A stretch of DNA of 64,000 nucleotides from Halioglobus japonicus (GCF_001983995.1 NZ_CP019450.1:3100001-3164000); one strand, 5' to 3'. Numbered from the stretch's first letter, positions 34,838 to 44,037 are shown. Program-made: numbers and translations. Notes: a model not told the origin generated them from the letters alone.

Positions 34838-36035
34838 CGATCACGCCCTCTTCCTTTAACTTGGCCATTTCGTCGTCACCCAGTTCGAGAATGCCCTTGA
34901 GCACTTCGTCGTTGTGGCTGCCGATGTCGCCGCCGGCCCAGTCGGTACGCCCGGGCGTGCCCTGCATTTTGGGCAGAATGGCGGGAATCTTCAGGGGCTT
35001 GCCGTCGATCTCTACCGATTCGAACATACCGCGTGCGTTGTAGTGCTCGTCCGCAACCATATCTTCGACACTGTAGATCGGCCCCACAGGTACACGGACC
35101 TCTTCCAGCACCTCAATGATGTGCTTGGAGCTATGACCTGCACACCAGTCCGCCAATGCAGCGTCGATTTCTTCCTGGTGGATCACACGGCCGGCGTTGT
35201 CTGCCATCTCAGGGTGCTCACCCAGATCGGAACGGCCTGCAGCCGCCATCAGGCGCTTATATATGGAATCGCCGTTACCGCCAATCACCACATGTTTACC
35301 GTCGTCGCACAGGTAGGTGTTGGTGGGCACAATGCCGGTCACCGTGGTGCCGGAAGGACTGCGAATCGCGCCCGCACCGTCATATTCCGGCACAATGCCT
35401 TCCATCAGGTTGAAGATAGATTCGTACAGGGCCACGTCGATCACCTGCCCCTCGCCGCCGGGCTTGGAGCGCTGGATAATCGCCAGGGCAATACCCAGTG
35501 CCGCGTGAATCGCTGACAGGGTGTCACCCATGCTGATATTGGTGCGAATAGGCGGCTTGCCCTCTTCGCCGTTAATGTAACGGAAGCCGCCAAAGCCTTC
35601 GGTCACTGAAGCGTAACCGGGCTTGGATGCGTAGGGACCGTCCTGGCCGTAACCGGAAATGCGCGCGTAGATCAGGCCGGGGTTTACCGCTTTCATGGTG
35701 TCCGGGCCAATGCCCCATTTTTCCATCATGCCGGGACGGAAATTCTCAACCACCACATCGGCGGTGGTAATCAGATCCTTGGCCAGTTGCTGGCCACGCT
35801 CGGATTTCAGGTCCAGGGTCACACTCTTCTTGTTGCGACCCAGGCTTCGCCACCAATAGGCCATACCGTTATCGTCAAGCAGGCGCCAGCCGCGCACCGG
35901 ATCGCCGGTAGGCGGTTCAACCTTAATCACCTCTGCCCCGAAGTAACCGAGGATCGTGCCGGTGAAAGGGCCGGCCAACAGCTGACCCATTTCAATGACA
36001 CGAATACCCTCCAGGGGCCTTACGGCGTTAGACAT
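34830..36035 (-). CDS. CaiB/BaiF family (class III) CoA transferase
   Basis: 401 residues. RPLEGIRVIEMGQLLAGPF opens the family fold; VIKVEPPTGDPVRGW, KKSVTLDLKSERGQQL, VVVENFRPGMMEKWG (catalytic Asp/Glu follows in this block) and YARISGYGQDGPYASKPGY are conserved. Transfers CoA between carboxylates. Coupled to the HMG-CoA-lyase-like gene, which suggests a role like succinate:hydroxymethylglutarate CoA transferase (SUGCT); that is inference. Confidence 0.88.
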   Translation of the reverse strand: MSNAVRPLEGIRVIEMGQLLAGPFTGTILGYFGAEVIKVEPPTGDPVRGWRLLDDNGMAYWWRSLGRNKKSVTLDLKSERGQQLAKDLITTADVVVENFRPGMMEKWGIGPDTMKAVNPGLIYARISGYGQDGPYASKPGYASVTEGFGGFRYINGEEGKPPIRTNISMGDTLSAIHAALGIALAIIQRSKPGGEGQVIDVALYESIFNLMEGIVPEYDGAGAIRSPSGTTVTGIVPTNTYLCDDGKHVVIGGNGDSIYKRLMAAAGRSDLGEHPEMADNAGRVIHQEEIDAALADWCAGHSSKHIIEVLEEVRVPVGPIYSVEDMVADEHYNARGMFESVEIDGKPLKIPAILPKMQGTPGRTDWAGGDIGSHNDEVLKGILELGDDEMAKLKEEGVIGD

Positions 36036-36061
36036 CTTTTGCTCCTTAGCGTTTAGGCAAC

Positions 36062-36480
36062 TTAAATCCCAGCTTTGCCGCGGTTCTCTCCGCGCATCGG
36101 CTTACAAAACAGGACCGGCGCATTCGCAAGCCCTTCTACCCTATCTTCCGGAACCTTCAAGGTACCGGCATCAATCAGCGGCGCCACAGCATCCAAAAAC
36201 TCCTGGCGCAGGCCTTCAAAGTCATACATCACCAGGCCATAGACTACGGTCCGGGCAATATTCCACAGCACAAGCGGCGGCCCCGACCCGGCGCTACCGA
36301 GCCCGACAAGTGACGGCCGGCAATCTGCTCGCGCATGTATGGATTCAGCGTCAGTTGTTGCGTTTCTACAAGGACATCATCGTCACCCAGTGCCCGCAAC
36401 GCAACCTCGGCCACCTGGAAGTGATGCTCTTCGGGGAAACCTTCAGGCGTGCTCGACAATTGTACCTCTGTTGTTTTCAT
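36062..36480 (-). pseudogene. NADP-dependent MDR oxidoreductase with large internal deletion
   Basis: The first about 60 codons from ATG 36480 (MKTTEVQLSSTPEG, then LNPYMREQIAG) match the start of leukotriene-B4-dehydrogenase-like NADP oxidoreductases; the last about 65 codons (YGLVMYDFEGLRQEFLDAVA, VEGLANAPVLFCKPMRGEN) match their C-terminus. The Rossmann core of about 200 residues is missing and the two parts are joined out of frame. The ATG overlaps the stop of the upstream alpha/beta hydrolase remnant (ATGA), so it was once an operon. Confidence 0.75.
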
Positions 36481-37261
36481 CCACCATCCTTAAAGCTGTG
36501 CAGCGCCTGTTGCACTACCTGGTAACGCGTCTCGATACCCGCAGGCGCGTCGATAAGTTCGATATTGTCTGCCATAGACGCCGCGCGCAGGCGATCACCG
36601 TACGCCCGCGACAATGCACCCTGCCACATCATCACCTTCACCGGTTGCTCAACCGCCGCCTGTTTTTCTGGTCGCTCATTGGCAAGCGCGGCCTTGTAAG
36701 CTCAGGCATAATCCGGCCCCGCCATTAGATAGGCCCGCACCGTCGCTTCGAGGACCTCCCGCGGTGGCTCTAGCGCCGATATAAGCGCCGCTTACGAGGT
36801 GCCTTACCAGGGAAAATGGAACATCTGCGGGGCGATCTGCCGCGCCTGACTGATATGCGAGCCATCTCCAGGCGGCCTCAGACCCTTGAAACATGGCGCG
36901 ATCGCCGCTTGCCGCTCTTCATCAGATGACGCCGCGATGTTCTCCGACACAATGCTAATGAAGTAATCCGAGTACGATTTGGCTGATTCTATGGCCAGCT
37001 GAGCCCCGTTGCAGTGCCACATAGCAAAAAATGGCCATCTTCCAGTCACCCAAGTATCTCGCCGAGTACCTCGACATCTGGCTTGAGGGTGTCTTCTGGC
37101 TGTGCCGGCGGGTCACTGTCGCGGTACCCTGGCGCATCCAGGGCAATGACATCGAAGTCATTCGCCGGAAATTGCGCAAACGGTGCCAGAAAAGCCGAGG
37201 CCAGCGGTGAGGGGTGCAATATGACTACCCGCTGCCCGGTGCCTGTTCGACGGTGATGCAA
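36479..37261 (-). pseudogene. Degenerate alpha/beta hydrolase
   Basis: Pieces of one hydrolase appear in order in different frames: an N-terminal strand with VVILHPSPLASAF and VIALDAPGYRDSD; a damaged nucleophile region (NGAQLAIESAKSYSDYF); then a C-terminal part VEQPVKVMMWQGALSRAYGD to ALHSFKDGG. At least three frame changes or stops separate them, so this is true decay rather than a single miscall. Ends in an ATGA overlap with the oxidoreductase remnant. Confidence 0.7.
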
Positions 37262-37516
37262 CTGTCGACCATTGGCCAGCGTGAGCTACTCGCGTTGCAG
37301 ACTCAGGACTCGCCGAAGCCCAGTACACCGGGGGTTATTATGCAGTGGGAGTCGAGGGTACCCTTGCGCCTCAGCATGAGGGCGCGATTTCCCGGCATGG
37401 GCCCCTCGCGGATGGACGAGCAGGGTCTACTGCGCTTCCTGAGAACGCGCGCCATTATGATCCAACGGGACAAGCCCGCCTCGATGGCGGTGTTGGGTAA
37501 GCGCCTGATTCACTGA
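37262..37516 (+). pseudogene. Possible acyl-CoA dehydrogenase C-terminal remnant
   Basis: One plus-strand frame ends GLLRFLRTRAIMIQRDKPAS then MAVLGKRLIH and stop, which resembles the C-terminus of acyl-CoA dehydrogenases (FLRTRAxxIxGGTxEIxxNIxGxRVL) with the GGT block damaged. No upstream part is recognisable. 37517-37598 shows nothing further. Confidence 0.3.
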
Positions 37517-37598
37517 GATAGCTGCGTTGCGCAACACGCGCACTGCATGGTTAGACAGCCATATGACCTGGAGGCTGTGCTCACACAGCTTAGTAAAC

Positions 37599-37871
37599 CT
37601 ATTTGTCGGGCCGGTCAGAAATAATATCGCCGCTCAAAGGGTCGACCTTGAGCTCACGCTTTTCCGCCCCTTTATAGACTTCAGCCTCCCAGACACCATC
37701 ATCTATCGACACCTCAACAATGGGCGCATAACCCTTTGCTTCAATAGACTTGACGATCTCCGACAAGGGAATAGCGTCTGCAGGTGGCTTCTCACCGGCA
37801 ACGGCGATTGTTGCACCGAGGAGCACGCAGGCGCCGGCAACTGAAGAGATACGGAGTAATGATTTATTCAT
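37599..37871 (-). CDS. PepSY domain protein, exported
   Basis: 90 residues: signal peptide to about residue 25 (ATIAVAG), then a single PepSY unit with IPLSEIVKSIEAKGYAPIVE, VEVYKGAEKRELKVDPLSG. Such small periplasmic proteins often accompany respiratory or two-component functions or inhibit proteases; no partner gene is beside it. 37872-38035 is intergenic with no gene seen. Confidence 0.85.
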   Translation of the reverse strand: MNKSLLRISSVAGACVLLGATIAVAGEKPPADAIPLSEIVKSIEAKGYAPIVEVSIDDGVWEAEVYKGAEKRELKVDPLSGDIISDRPDK

Positions 37872-38035
37872 GCTACCTTCCTGTTAATTTCAATGTAATA
37901 ACCATCGGCATTGCTTGCTCTACACCAGCTAAACAAAGCCGCACTCAGGCTTCATTATAGACATGCGGCCAATATTGAAAGTGGAGGAAAAGACTATTTC
38001 TCGTGGCTAATCACCGCTTAGCCAGTCGCACCGAA

Positions 38036-38437
38036 TCACGCCGCTGGATAACTCAGATAGGCGTAGTCGATAAGCATGTAGAAAAATGGCAGGTTCATCA
38101 GGCTTAGCACCACAAAACTGATGGCAAACTTGCGCGGCGCGAGCTCTGACTTCATCCACTGAAACTTAGGCATCCAATAGCTGGCTAGAGATAGCAGAAT
38201 GAAAACCACGGCATATGCCTGCCAAAAGACCTGACCGAACAGAGCCGACTGGAATACGTAGCCGAAACTCCCGAGCAACGCGACCAGCATAAAGGGCATC
38301 ATCAGAGCTTCCTCTATCTGCACAGCATCAGGGGTACGATCGTAGCTACCCCGGAGTTTCATCAGAATCTTTGTCGCCAGCGACAGCAAGAGCAGGCCCG
38401 CGAACACGAACGTGTAAATTTTGAAGAAGGTCATCAT
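38036..38437 (-). CDS. Hypothetical four-helix membrane protein
   Basis: 133 residues, starting MMTFFKIYTFVFAGLLLLSL. Four hydrophobic segments (about 5-25, 45-65, 70-90, 105-128) separated by short charged loops such as KLRGSYDRTPDAVQIEE. No recognised motif. Same strand as the acetyltransferase upstream. Confidence 0.6.
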   Translation of the reverse strand: MMTFFKIYTFVFAGLLLLSLATKILMKLRGSYDRTPDAVQIEEALMMPFMLVALLGSFGYVFQSALFGQVFWQAYAVVFILLSLASYWMPKFQWMKSELAPRKFAISFVVLSLMNLPFFYMLIDYAYLSYPAA

Positions 38438-38480
38438 CGACTAATCCTTGCCGGTTCACTAAACATTCATCCCGCCCTGT

Positions 38481-38984
38481 CTAGAGATGCTTCACCATTA
38501 CCGTCGTATTGCGGGAGCCGGTAGACCGTTTGTCCGGATCATAGAAGGTTTCCACGAGCGCAAAACCCGCTTTCCGCATCATCCCTGCAGAGGCCAGATT
38601 TTCTTCGTGCCGCTCTATATACACCGCTTTACAGGCCTCACTGGCGGCCACTGAAAATGCTTCTTCCAGTAGAAGAGTGCCATACCCCTTACCCGCTAGA
38701 TCACGACTGACAACGACATCATTGATATAGGCGACCTCTGCGAGATTCGCATACTTTGCCAACCTGGCGGGACTCTGCGCACCAAAGATCAGCACAGCGA
38801 AACCGAGAATTCGCGTGTCTTCCACAATCACCGCCGTGGCTTTGCCCTCACGAATTAATGCCATCTGATCATCAACACTCTCGTCCGTCAGGTAATTCCA
38901 TTCGTTGGGACCTTCAGCAAACAGCAGGGTTCGCATGGCCGACAGGTCAGCTGAAGTGAGGGGCCTTGTGTGAACATTTATCAT
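38481..38984 (-). CDS. GNAT family N-acetyltransferase
   Basis: 167 residues from ATG 38984 (a TTG at 38999 is possible). The acetyl-CoA-binding motif A appears as INDVVVSRDLAGKGYGTLLL (R/Q-x-x-G-x-G/A type: LAGKGYG), followed by the motif B helix and ASAGMMRKAGFALVETFYD. Substrate unknown. Spaced about 40-45 bp from neighbours on the same strand. Confidence 0.82.
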   Translation of the reverse strand: MINVHTRPLTSADLSAMRTLLFAEGPNEWNYLTDESVDDQMALIREGKATAVIVEDTRILGFAVLIFGAQSPARLAKYANLAEVAYINDVVVSRDLAGKGYGTLLLEEAFSVAASEACKAVYIERHEENLASAGMMRKAGFALVETFYDPDKRSTGSRNTTVMVKHL

Positions 38985-39026
38985 ACTTTCCGTGATCAAT
39001 ACGACGTTGCATATCCGCTTTTAGAA

Positions 39027-39443
39027 TCAGACATGTGCTTTGTCGCTCTGCCACCAACCACGGGTTGTAAGCGGACGAGGCAGCGCGTAACCGGCAATCA
39101 CTAACAAACCCGCCAGGATCCCAAGATTTTTGACAAAGTTCTGCATTTCCCTGGCCACCATATCATCACTCATGGCCCAGAAGTTATGCAGCATTAGGTT
39201 TACAAGCAGCACATAGACGACAAAGCCATAGGCTACCAATTTCACATATCTGCCCGTCATTAACAGAGCGCCGCCCACGACGCTAACAATGCCGGCAAAC
39301 AGTAATAGCTGGGGCGCATAAGCGATATCGTGGACCTGCATATAGCTTGTGAGCCTTTCAGAATCTGCGAACTTCTGAATACCAGGTATAAAAAAGTAGA
39401 GGCCTAAAAGAAACCGCCCCGCGGCAATACTCGCTGCATCCAT
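39027..39443 (-). CDS. DoxX family membrane protein
   Basis: 138 residues. IAAGRFLLGLYFFIPGIQKF is the DoxX first helix; ALLMTGRYVKLVAYGFV and two more helices follow. Independent of the DoxX at 25541. It precedes the acetyltransferase on the same strand and may be co-transcribed. Role not established. Confidence 0.8.
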   Translation of the reverse strand: MDAASIAAGRFLLGLYFFIPGIQKFADSERLTSYMQVHDIAYAPQLLLFAGIVSVVGGALLMTGRYVKLVAYGFVVYVLLVNLMLHNFWAMSDDMVAREMQNFVKNLGILAGLLVIAGYALPRPLTTRGWWQSDKAHV

Positions 39444-39479
39444 ATCCTTAAATCTCCCCCATAGTTACTTCAACTAATC

Positions 39480-40880
39480 TTATTCTGCGCCACCTGTCAG
39501 TTCACGAATAATTATGCTCCAGTGATCCAACGCGCCGTAGAAAGTGGCCTTGGGCACTCGCTCATTCAGGCCGTGGGCGAACATCTCGTCAGGGTTCATA
39601 AAGATGCCGCTCACCGCCCAGGTGGGAATACCGGCTCTGCGAAAGTGCATGCCATCCGTACCGCCTGATTCCATATAAGGCATGACTCGGATATCGGGGT
39701 AGCGGCTGTAAACCGCTTTAGTCACGGCCAACATCACATCTTCCCTTGGCGTAGAGACCGGGCTCTCGATAACATCGGTAAGCAGCTCAAACTGTATTCC
39801 GTCATTGGCCACTACCTCTTTGAGCACATGCTCCACCTCGGCGGCACTGGTGCCCGGGAATATCCGGCAGTTCACCGTGGCGGTCGCAGACTGCGGCAAG
39901 GCATTCTCCGCGTGCCCTGCACGCAGCATGGTCACCACACAGGTAGTGCGGGTGGACCCGACATAGGATGACTCACGAAAAAGACGATCGCTGGCCTGCT
40001 CATTATTGGGATCATAGGAAAATGCGATCATCGCCTCACCCAGCTCGCCGCCGATCAGCTCTCCTGTCTCTTTAAAGTAAGCCCGCGTCATTTCGCTCCA
40101 CTGCACCGGAAAGCGATAGCCCTGAATGTTCGTTATGGCGCTGGCGAGATCGTAAATAGCATTGTCGAGGCGTGGACGTGAACTGTGACCACCCGGGTTA
40201 GTCGCTGTAATCTCCCAGGTTGAGTAGGTTTTCTCTGCTGCCTGAACCGCGTAGACAATGGGGTCACCTTTCGCGTTGAGTTCGCCGCCGCCAGCGTCCG
40301 AATTCAGGGCGTACTCCGCCTCAAGGATGTCCGGTCGCTTCTGTGCAAAGTAGCGCGTGGTGACCATTGCGCTCTCCTCATCACCGGTAAACACCAGAAT
40401 GAGGTCCCGGTCGGGCACAAAGCCCTCTTCCTTGAGGCGAATAAACGTAGAGGTGAGCTGGGCTATGCCAAACTTGTTATCAACCGTGCCACGCGCGTAG
40501 AAGTTCTTTTCGTCTTCCGTCAGCTTGAACGGCGGACGCTCCCAATCCTCAGCCAGCGCCTCTACGACATCCATATGACCCAGAAAGAGAATGGGCTTTT
40601 TACCCGAGCTACCGTCACCACGATAACGCGCGACCAGGGCGCCGAAGCCAAACAGCTCGACCACTTCCACATCGTCCTTTGGCAGGCCGCCCGCAGTGAG
40701 CTGATCAGCCAGATACTGAGCGACGGGGACCGTATTGCCTTTGCTCTTGGAAGTATCGATTTCAATGATATGGCGATAAATGTCCAACGTCCTCACCGCG
40801 TGGTGAGAGCGGATAGGTTCAGCGGCCTGTGCACCAAGCGCGCTGACCAGTGCGAAAGCGGTGAATACAAGTCGGATCAT
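39480..40880 (-). CDS. M20 family metallopeptidase, exported
   Basis: 466 residues. Signal peptide (MIRLVFTAFALVSALGAQAA). LFLGHMDVVEA carries the first zinc His and Asp, FYARGTVDNKFG the bridging Asp, VFTGDEESA the catalytic Glu pair, and GGTDGMHFRRAGIP the C-terminal His ligand. The lid dimerisation domain lies in the middle (NPGGHSSRP). Periplasmic carboxypeptidase or aminoacylase-type hydrolase. 40881-41002 is intergenic with nothing seen. Confidence 0.9.
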   Translation of the reverse strand: MIRLVFTAFALVSALGAQAAEPIRSHHAVRTLDIYRHIIEIDTSKSKGNTVPVAQYLADQLTAGGLPKDDVEVVELFGFGALVARYRGDGSSGKKPILFLGHMDVVEALAEDWERPPFKLTEDEKNFYARGTVDNKFGIAQLTSTFIRLKEEGFVPDRDLILVFTGDEESAMVTTRYFAQKRPDILEAEYALNSDAGGGELNAKGDPIVYAVQAAEKTYSTWEITATNPGGHSSRPRLDNAIYDLASAITNIQGYRFPVQWSEMTRAYFKETGELIGGELGEAMIAFSYDPNNEQASDRLFRESSYVGSTRTTCVVTMLRAGHAENALPQSATATVNCRIFPGTSAAEVEHVLKEVVANDGIQFELLTDVIESPVSTPREDVMLAVTKAVYSRYPDIRVMPYMESGGTDGMHFRRAGIPTWAVSGIFMNPDEMFAHGLNERVPKATFYGALDHWSIIIRELTGGAE

Positions 40881-41002
40881 GGATATTCCCCTGTGCGAGA
40901 CTTTTCAAGAATGTCAGCATGCGGCTATAGAGGCAAGTGGCGCTCGAGCAATCTACGCCTGGAAAATGCTGTTCTTGGCAGTTCAGCAGAAGGGACTATG
41001 GA

Positions 41003-41467
41003 TCAGGACAGAACGCGCTCGATAAACGCGGCCTTTGCATCTCTGTATTGTTCGTATGGCAGATCCAAGTGTTTGAGTTTCAGCGCGTTGTAGGCTTGGA
41101 CAAGCGCGATGTCATTGTTCAGCCTGTCTCTGAACGCCCTGAAGAAATCATACTGGCTGCCCAGGATAACGACCTGACAAGCCAAATCGATTTCCTTGTC
41201 GCTCGACACGAGCATTCTAAGCTCGTTGGTTTGAAGTGTGTCTACCTTGGGCAGGAAACCATGGGTGCAGAGCACTGCGTTCGATGGCTCAAACTCAGCC
41301 TGACTCACGCCCACGAAGATATCCACGTCTCCTTTCGTTAAGGCGCCACGGATAGATGTCGACCCAACCTCTTCGACCATCGCTTCTGGACAGATGGACG
41401 CAACGCGCTTTCGGGCCCGTTCAGCGATGTCGGCGAAATCTGAGGAAGGATAGAGCTGCATATTCAT
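41003..41467 (-). CDS. GrpB/nucleotidyltransferase-like protein
   Basis: 154 residues from ATG 41467. VEEVGSTSIRGALTKGDVDI is the GrpB-type Gly-Ser...D-x-D nucleotidyltransferase core (GSTS and DVD), with a second acidic strand KEIDLACQVV and FRDRLNNDIALVQAYNALK typical of the GrpB family tail. Cytosolic; substrate unknown. GrpB-family genes are often single and mobile. Confidence 0.75.
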   Translation of the reverse strand: MNMQLYPSSDFADIAERARKRVASICPEAMVEEVGSTSIRGALTKGDVDIFVGVSQAEFEPSNAVLCTHGFLPKVDTLQTNELRMLVSSDKEIDLACQVVILGSQYDFFRAFRDRLNNDIALVQAYNALKLKHLDLPYEQYRDAKAAFIERVLS

Positions 41468-41807
41468 AGGGGGAGCCAAACGCCACCTTACATCCGTTGT
41501 AACGGTTCAACGTGATTAAGTATCCACAATCTCACCGCAGCCAAGGATGACGAGGGCAAACGCAATTACTACGGTGAATTTCATATCAGCCCAGATACCT
41601 CCAGCGGGAGCACATGAGTAAATCCAAGCACAATAAATCTGCCATGACTCTCGGGGATAATATTTGTCCGGTCCGTGGCCACTTCCCGTCATTCCCGCGA
41701 AGGCGGGGATCCAGTGTCAGCTTTGGGGCCATAAACGGCACTTCGGGATACCAGCCCACTGAATCGCCAGAATTATGACCATTCCAAATCTACTGATCAG
41801 CTAGCGC
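41468..41807. repeat. Intergenic region with dispersed repeats
   Basis: No gene seen. 41687-41714 is the widespread proteobacterial element CGTCATTCCCGCGAAGGCGG followed by GGATCCAG, with a CCCGC/GCGGG mini-hairpin. GCTTTGGGGCCA at 41720-41731 recurs exactly at 42281-42292, both followed by an ACGGC/CCGGC stretch, so two related dispersed repeats flank the AT-rich gene at 41808-42200. Confidence 0.55.
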
Positions 41808-42200
41808 TCATCCAACTCTTTTCTCTTGCCACGCATCACTCGCGATATATAAATAAAGTCCGAAGTAATACGGAATCATAATGAAAATGGTCACTGAGTA
41901 GAGCAGCAGTGCTTTTACTTGCCCGAATTGCTCGATCATAGAGGCTACATTCACATCGAAAATTGGCACCAGCACGATACTCATGATGAGCGCTAGAATG
42001 TAGGTTTTCCAAATTTTTTGCGTGAAATACAATCGCCCCCTGGCCCGCCCCCACACCGCAATTAACCCAAAGTAGGTCAATGCTATGATTGGAAAATCGA
42101 ACGCCAACATCCTGGGATCGTACTCCCCGGAAAAAAACAGAATGACCTTATTCCCAACACCAACTGCGAGTATTAATACCGTATAAACGAACACGTACAC
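41808..42200 (-). CDS. Hypothetical membrane protein between repeats
   Basis: 130 residues with four hydrophobic helices (MYVFVYTVLILAVGVG at the start; IALTYFGLIAVWG; ILALIMSIVLVPIF; a last helix ending YLYIASDAW). AT-richer than the core genes and flanked by copies of a GCTTTGGGGCCA repeat, suggesting acquisition. No family recognised. 42201-42372 is repeat-containing intergenic DNA. Confidence 0.6.
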   Translation of the reverse strand: MYVFVYTVLILAVGVGNKVILFFSGEYDPRMLAFDFPIIALTYFGLIAVWGRARGRLYFTQKIWKTYILALIMSIVLVPIFDVNVASMIEQFGQVKALLLYSVTIFIMIPYYFGLYLYIASDAWQEKRVG

Positions 42201-42372
42201 AAATAGCCTTAAACAGTTTTAGCAGGAAAGAAAAATTTCTAGTCAGTCGGGCGCGAAGAATAAGGTTCAACTCAGGTGCCGCTTTGGGGCCAAAAGCCGG
42301 CGCTCATAACACTTGACGCGGGGACGCAGGTCACGGCGTCCCGGCGCGAAGCCCCCTTGCTGCCGTGACTTT

Positions 42373-42849
42373 TTATGAGGCATGACGCTTGGGCCATAGT
42401 ATTAATGCAATGCCGAGAAGAATAGCCATGTCTGCAATATTGAAGATACCCGTTCTAACGCTACCGATCCCTACATTTAGAAAATCGATTACAGCACCAT
42501 TGTTAAATATGCGGTCGTAGAGATTACCTAGCCCACCGCCAATAACTAAAGACCAGCCGAATTGCTCCAGGCTCGTAAGACTTGGGCTTTTTAGAGTGTA
42601 AATGATGGCTCCGAGAAGCACTCCTCCTACCAAGATGGAGAAGATGGCAAATCTTGTGGTGTCCGGAAGTGTGGAACCAAGACTTAGAAAAGCCCCGGTG
42701 TTTTCGGCATAGGTTAACCGAAATGAGTCATAGAAATAGCTATGGGACTTATCGTGTGCCAGTTGCGACTGGGCAATATATTTAGTGGTCTGGTCGCAAC
42801 CAACTACTGACAAGGCAATCATAGCCACCAGGAAAGCTCTCTTAAGCAT
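42373..42849 (-). CDS. lspA: Lipoprotein signal peptidase (signal peptidase II)
   Basis: 158 residues from ATG 42849. The family blocks are complete: DQTTKYIAQ, AENTGAFLSLG, VIGGGLGNLYDRI, and the catalytic Asp pair in VIDFLNVG and FNIADMAI. It cleaves prolipoproteins in the inner membrane. It is not beside ileS or fkpB, the usual locus, and the surrounding DNA is AT-richer with repeats, so it may be a second or relocated copy. 42850-43012 holds no gene. Confidence 0.92.
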   Translation of the reverse strand: MLKRAFLVAMIALSVVGCDQTTKYIAQSQLAHDKSHSYFYDSFRLTYAENTGAFLSLGSTLPDTTRFAIFSILVGGVLLGAIIYTLKSPSLTSLEQFGWSLVIGGGLGNLYDRIFNNGAVIDFLNVGIGSVRTGIFNIADMAILLGIALILWPKRHAS

Positions 42850-43012
42850 GACGCTCTGTTGCCCCATAACAGCTAGGAATATGGAAAAAGTCAGTTTGCA
42901 TCGAAAATCCTTTTCAATGTGAAGGGCAGCTTTGTGGACGAAAGTGGACGTTCACAAGACTAACACATCGCAAAGAATCAGCTATACCGCGAGAGCTTTC
43001 AAGTCGCTCTAC

Positions 43013-43210
43013 TCAGAAGGATTCATTCTCATCGTAAACTGACACGATCAAGTAGCCTTGGGCATCCTCTGTGAGAGAGAAGGTAATGGGCCGGCAGCAA
43101 ACCTGGCAGTCTTCGATGTACTGCTGCCCTGCTTCCTGCGCATCGATTAATACCTCAATCACCTCGCCACAGTAGGGGCAACCGACAGTGTGTTGGGCCA
43201 GGTCATGCAT
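43013..43210 (-). CDS. CPXCG motif-containing Cys-rich protein
   Basis: 65 residues with two Cys pairs, VGCPYCGEVIEVLID and EDCQVCCRPITFSL, forming a zinc-ribbon-like fold characteristic of the CPXCG family. Starts 6 bp after the stop of the upstream DCC-family gene, so co-transcribed. Function unknown. Confidence 0.88.
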   Translation of the reverse strand: MHDLAQHTVGCPYCGEVIEVLIDAQEAGQQYIEDCQVCCRPITFSLTEDAQGYLIVSVYDENESF

Positions 43211-43216
43211 TTCGCA

Positions 43217-43633
43217 TTAAACTCCGATGAATCGCGATTTCACATCGTCACTGGGAACCATACAGCTATCTCGCTTACCAAACAGCCGGTATCGACGCCT
43301 TGCAAACATTTGGTACAGATAATTTAGGATGGCGCTGGGTATGATTCGAAATACATTGAACAGGTACCAGTAGCCTGTGAGGTCTCTCGCGATTTCCAGG
43401 GCCGCGTCGGAGAAAACGTAGGGCCTGCCGTCTTTCACCAACAGAAAGGTGTCAACGCCGCTGCTGCCGACGTCGTACTCAGCCAGTAGCTCCTGAGCCA
43501 GCTCACTCTGCATTGGCGTGAAAGCAAAGCGCCCCTCGGGATCACGCTTGATGATGAACAGGACAGCGGCATTGCAGAAGTGGCAAACCCCGTCAAAGAC
43601 CACAATGCTTCTATCGTCTGTCGGCGCGAGCAT
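43217..43633 (-). CDS. DCC family thiol-disulfide oxidoreductase (DUF393)
   Basis: 138 residues from ATG 43633. VVFDGVCHFCNAAVLFIIKRD contains the D-G-x-C-x-x-C family motif (cited in part: FDGVCHFCN), followed by FAFTPMQSE, and a C-terminal RRYRLFGKRDSC. Putative redox protein; partner unknown. Followed closely by the CPXCG gene. Confidence 0.88.
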   Translation of the reverse strand: MLAPTDDRSIVVFDGVCHFCNAAVLFIIKRDPEGRFAFTPMQSELAQELLAEYDVGSSGVDTFLLVKDGRPYVFSDAALEIARDLTGYWYLFNVFRIIPSAILNYLYQMFARRRYRLFGKRDSCMVPSDDVKSRFIGV

Positions 43634-43680
43634 CCCCAATCACTCCTGGGCACCTGGTACCATTGAACTGCAATACTGGC

Positions 43681-44037
43681 TCATTGGGCCTTAAAAATAT
43701 CAAGGTTGAGTGCAACCTCGTCTCCCAGCCAGTAGGCGAACTCGGTGTGGTCCCGGACATCATCGCCGGTTAGCGGATGGATGAACACTGTCAACTGTTG
43801 CCGGTTTTTCTCCAGCCAGGCGATGTAGCGATCGAAATCGCGTGTACCCAGTGTCACCTGGCAGCTCCAACAGGCATGCGGCCCCACCAGCTTCTCGTGG
43901 AAGCGCCCTACTTTGAGCCCAAACTCACTCGCCGAGGCGTCGCACAGACGGCGGGCCAGTGCTTTGCTCTGCTCATCAAAATAGATGTGGCCGTGATAGG
44001 CCGTGTGGGAATTCACGGGACGTTGTGGTGTCGTCAT
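43681..44037 (-). CDS. DOPA 4,5-dioxygenase family protein
   Basis: 118 residues from ATG 44037. YHGHIYFDEQS opens the DOPA-dioxygenase fold; VGRFHEKLVGPHACWSCQV and TVFIHPLTGDDVRDHTEFA carry the conserved His residues. In fungi the family cleaves DOPA toward betalain-type pigments; in bacteria the role is unclear, though an aromatic ring-cleavage activity is plausible given the tyrosine catabolism elsewhere in the window. Starts 11 bp after the HupE/UreJ-like gene stop, so it may be in that operon. Confidence 0.85.
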   Translation of the reverse strand: MTTPQRPVNSHTAYHGHIYFDEQSKALARRLCDASASEFGLKVGRFHEKLVGPHACWSCQVTLGTRDFDRYIAWLEKNRQQLTVFIHPLTGDDVRDHTEFAYWLGDEVALNLDIFKAQ

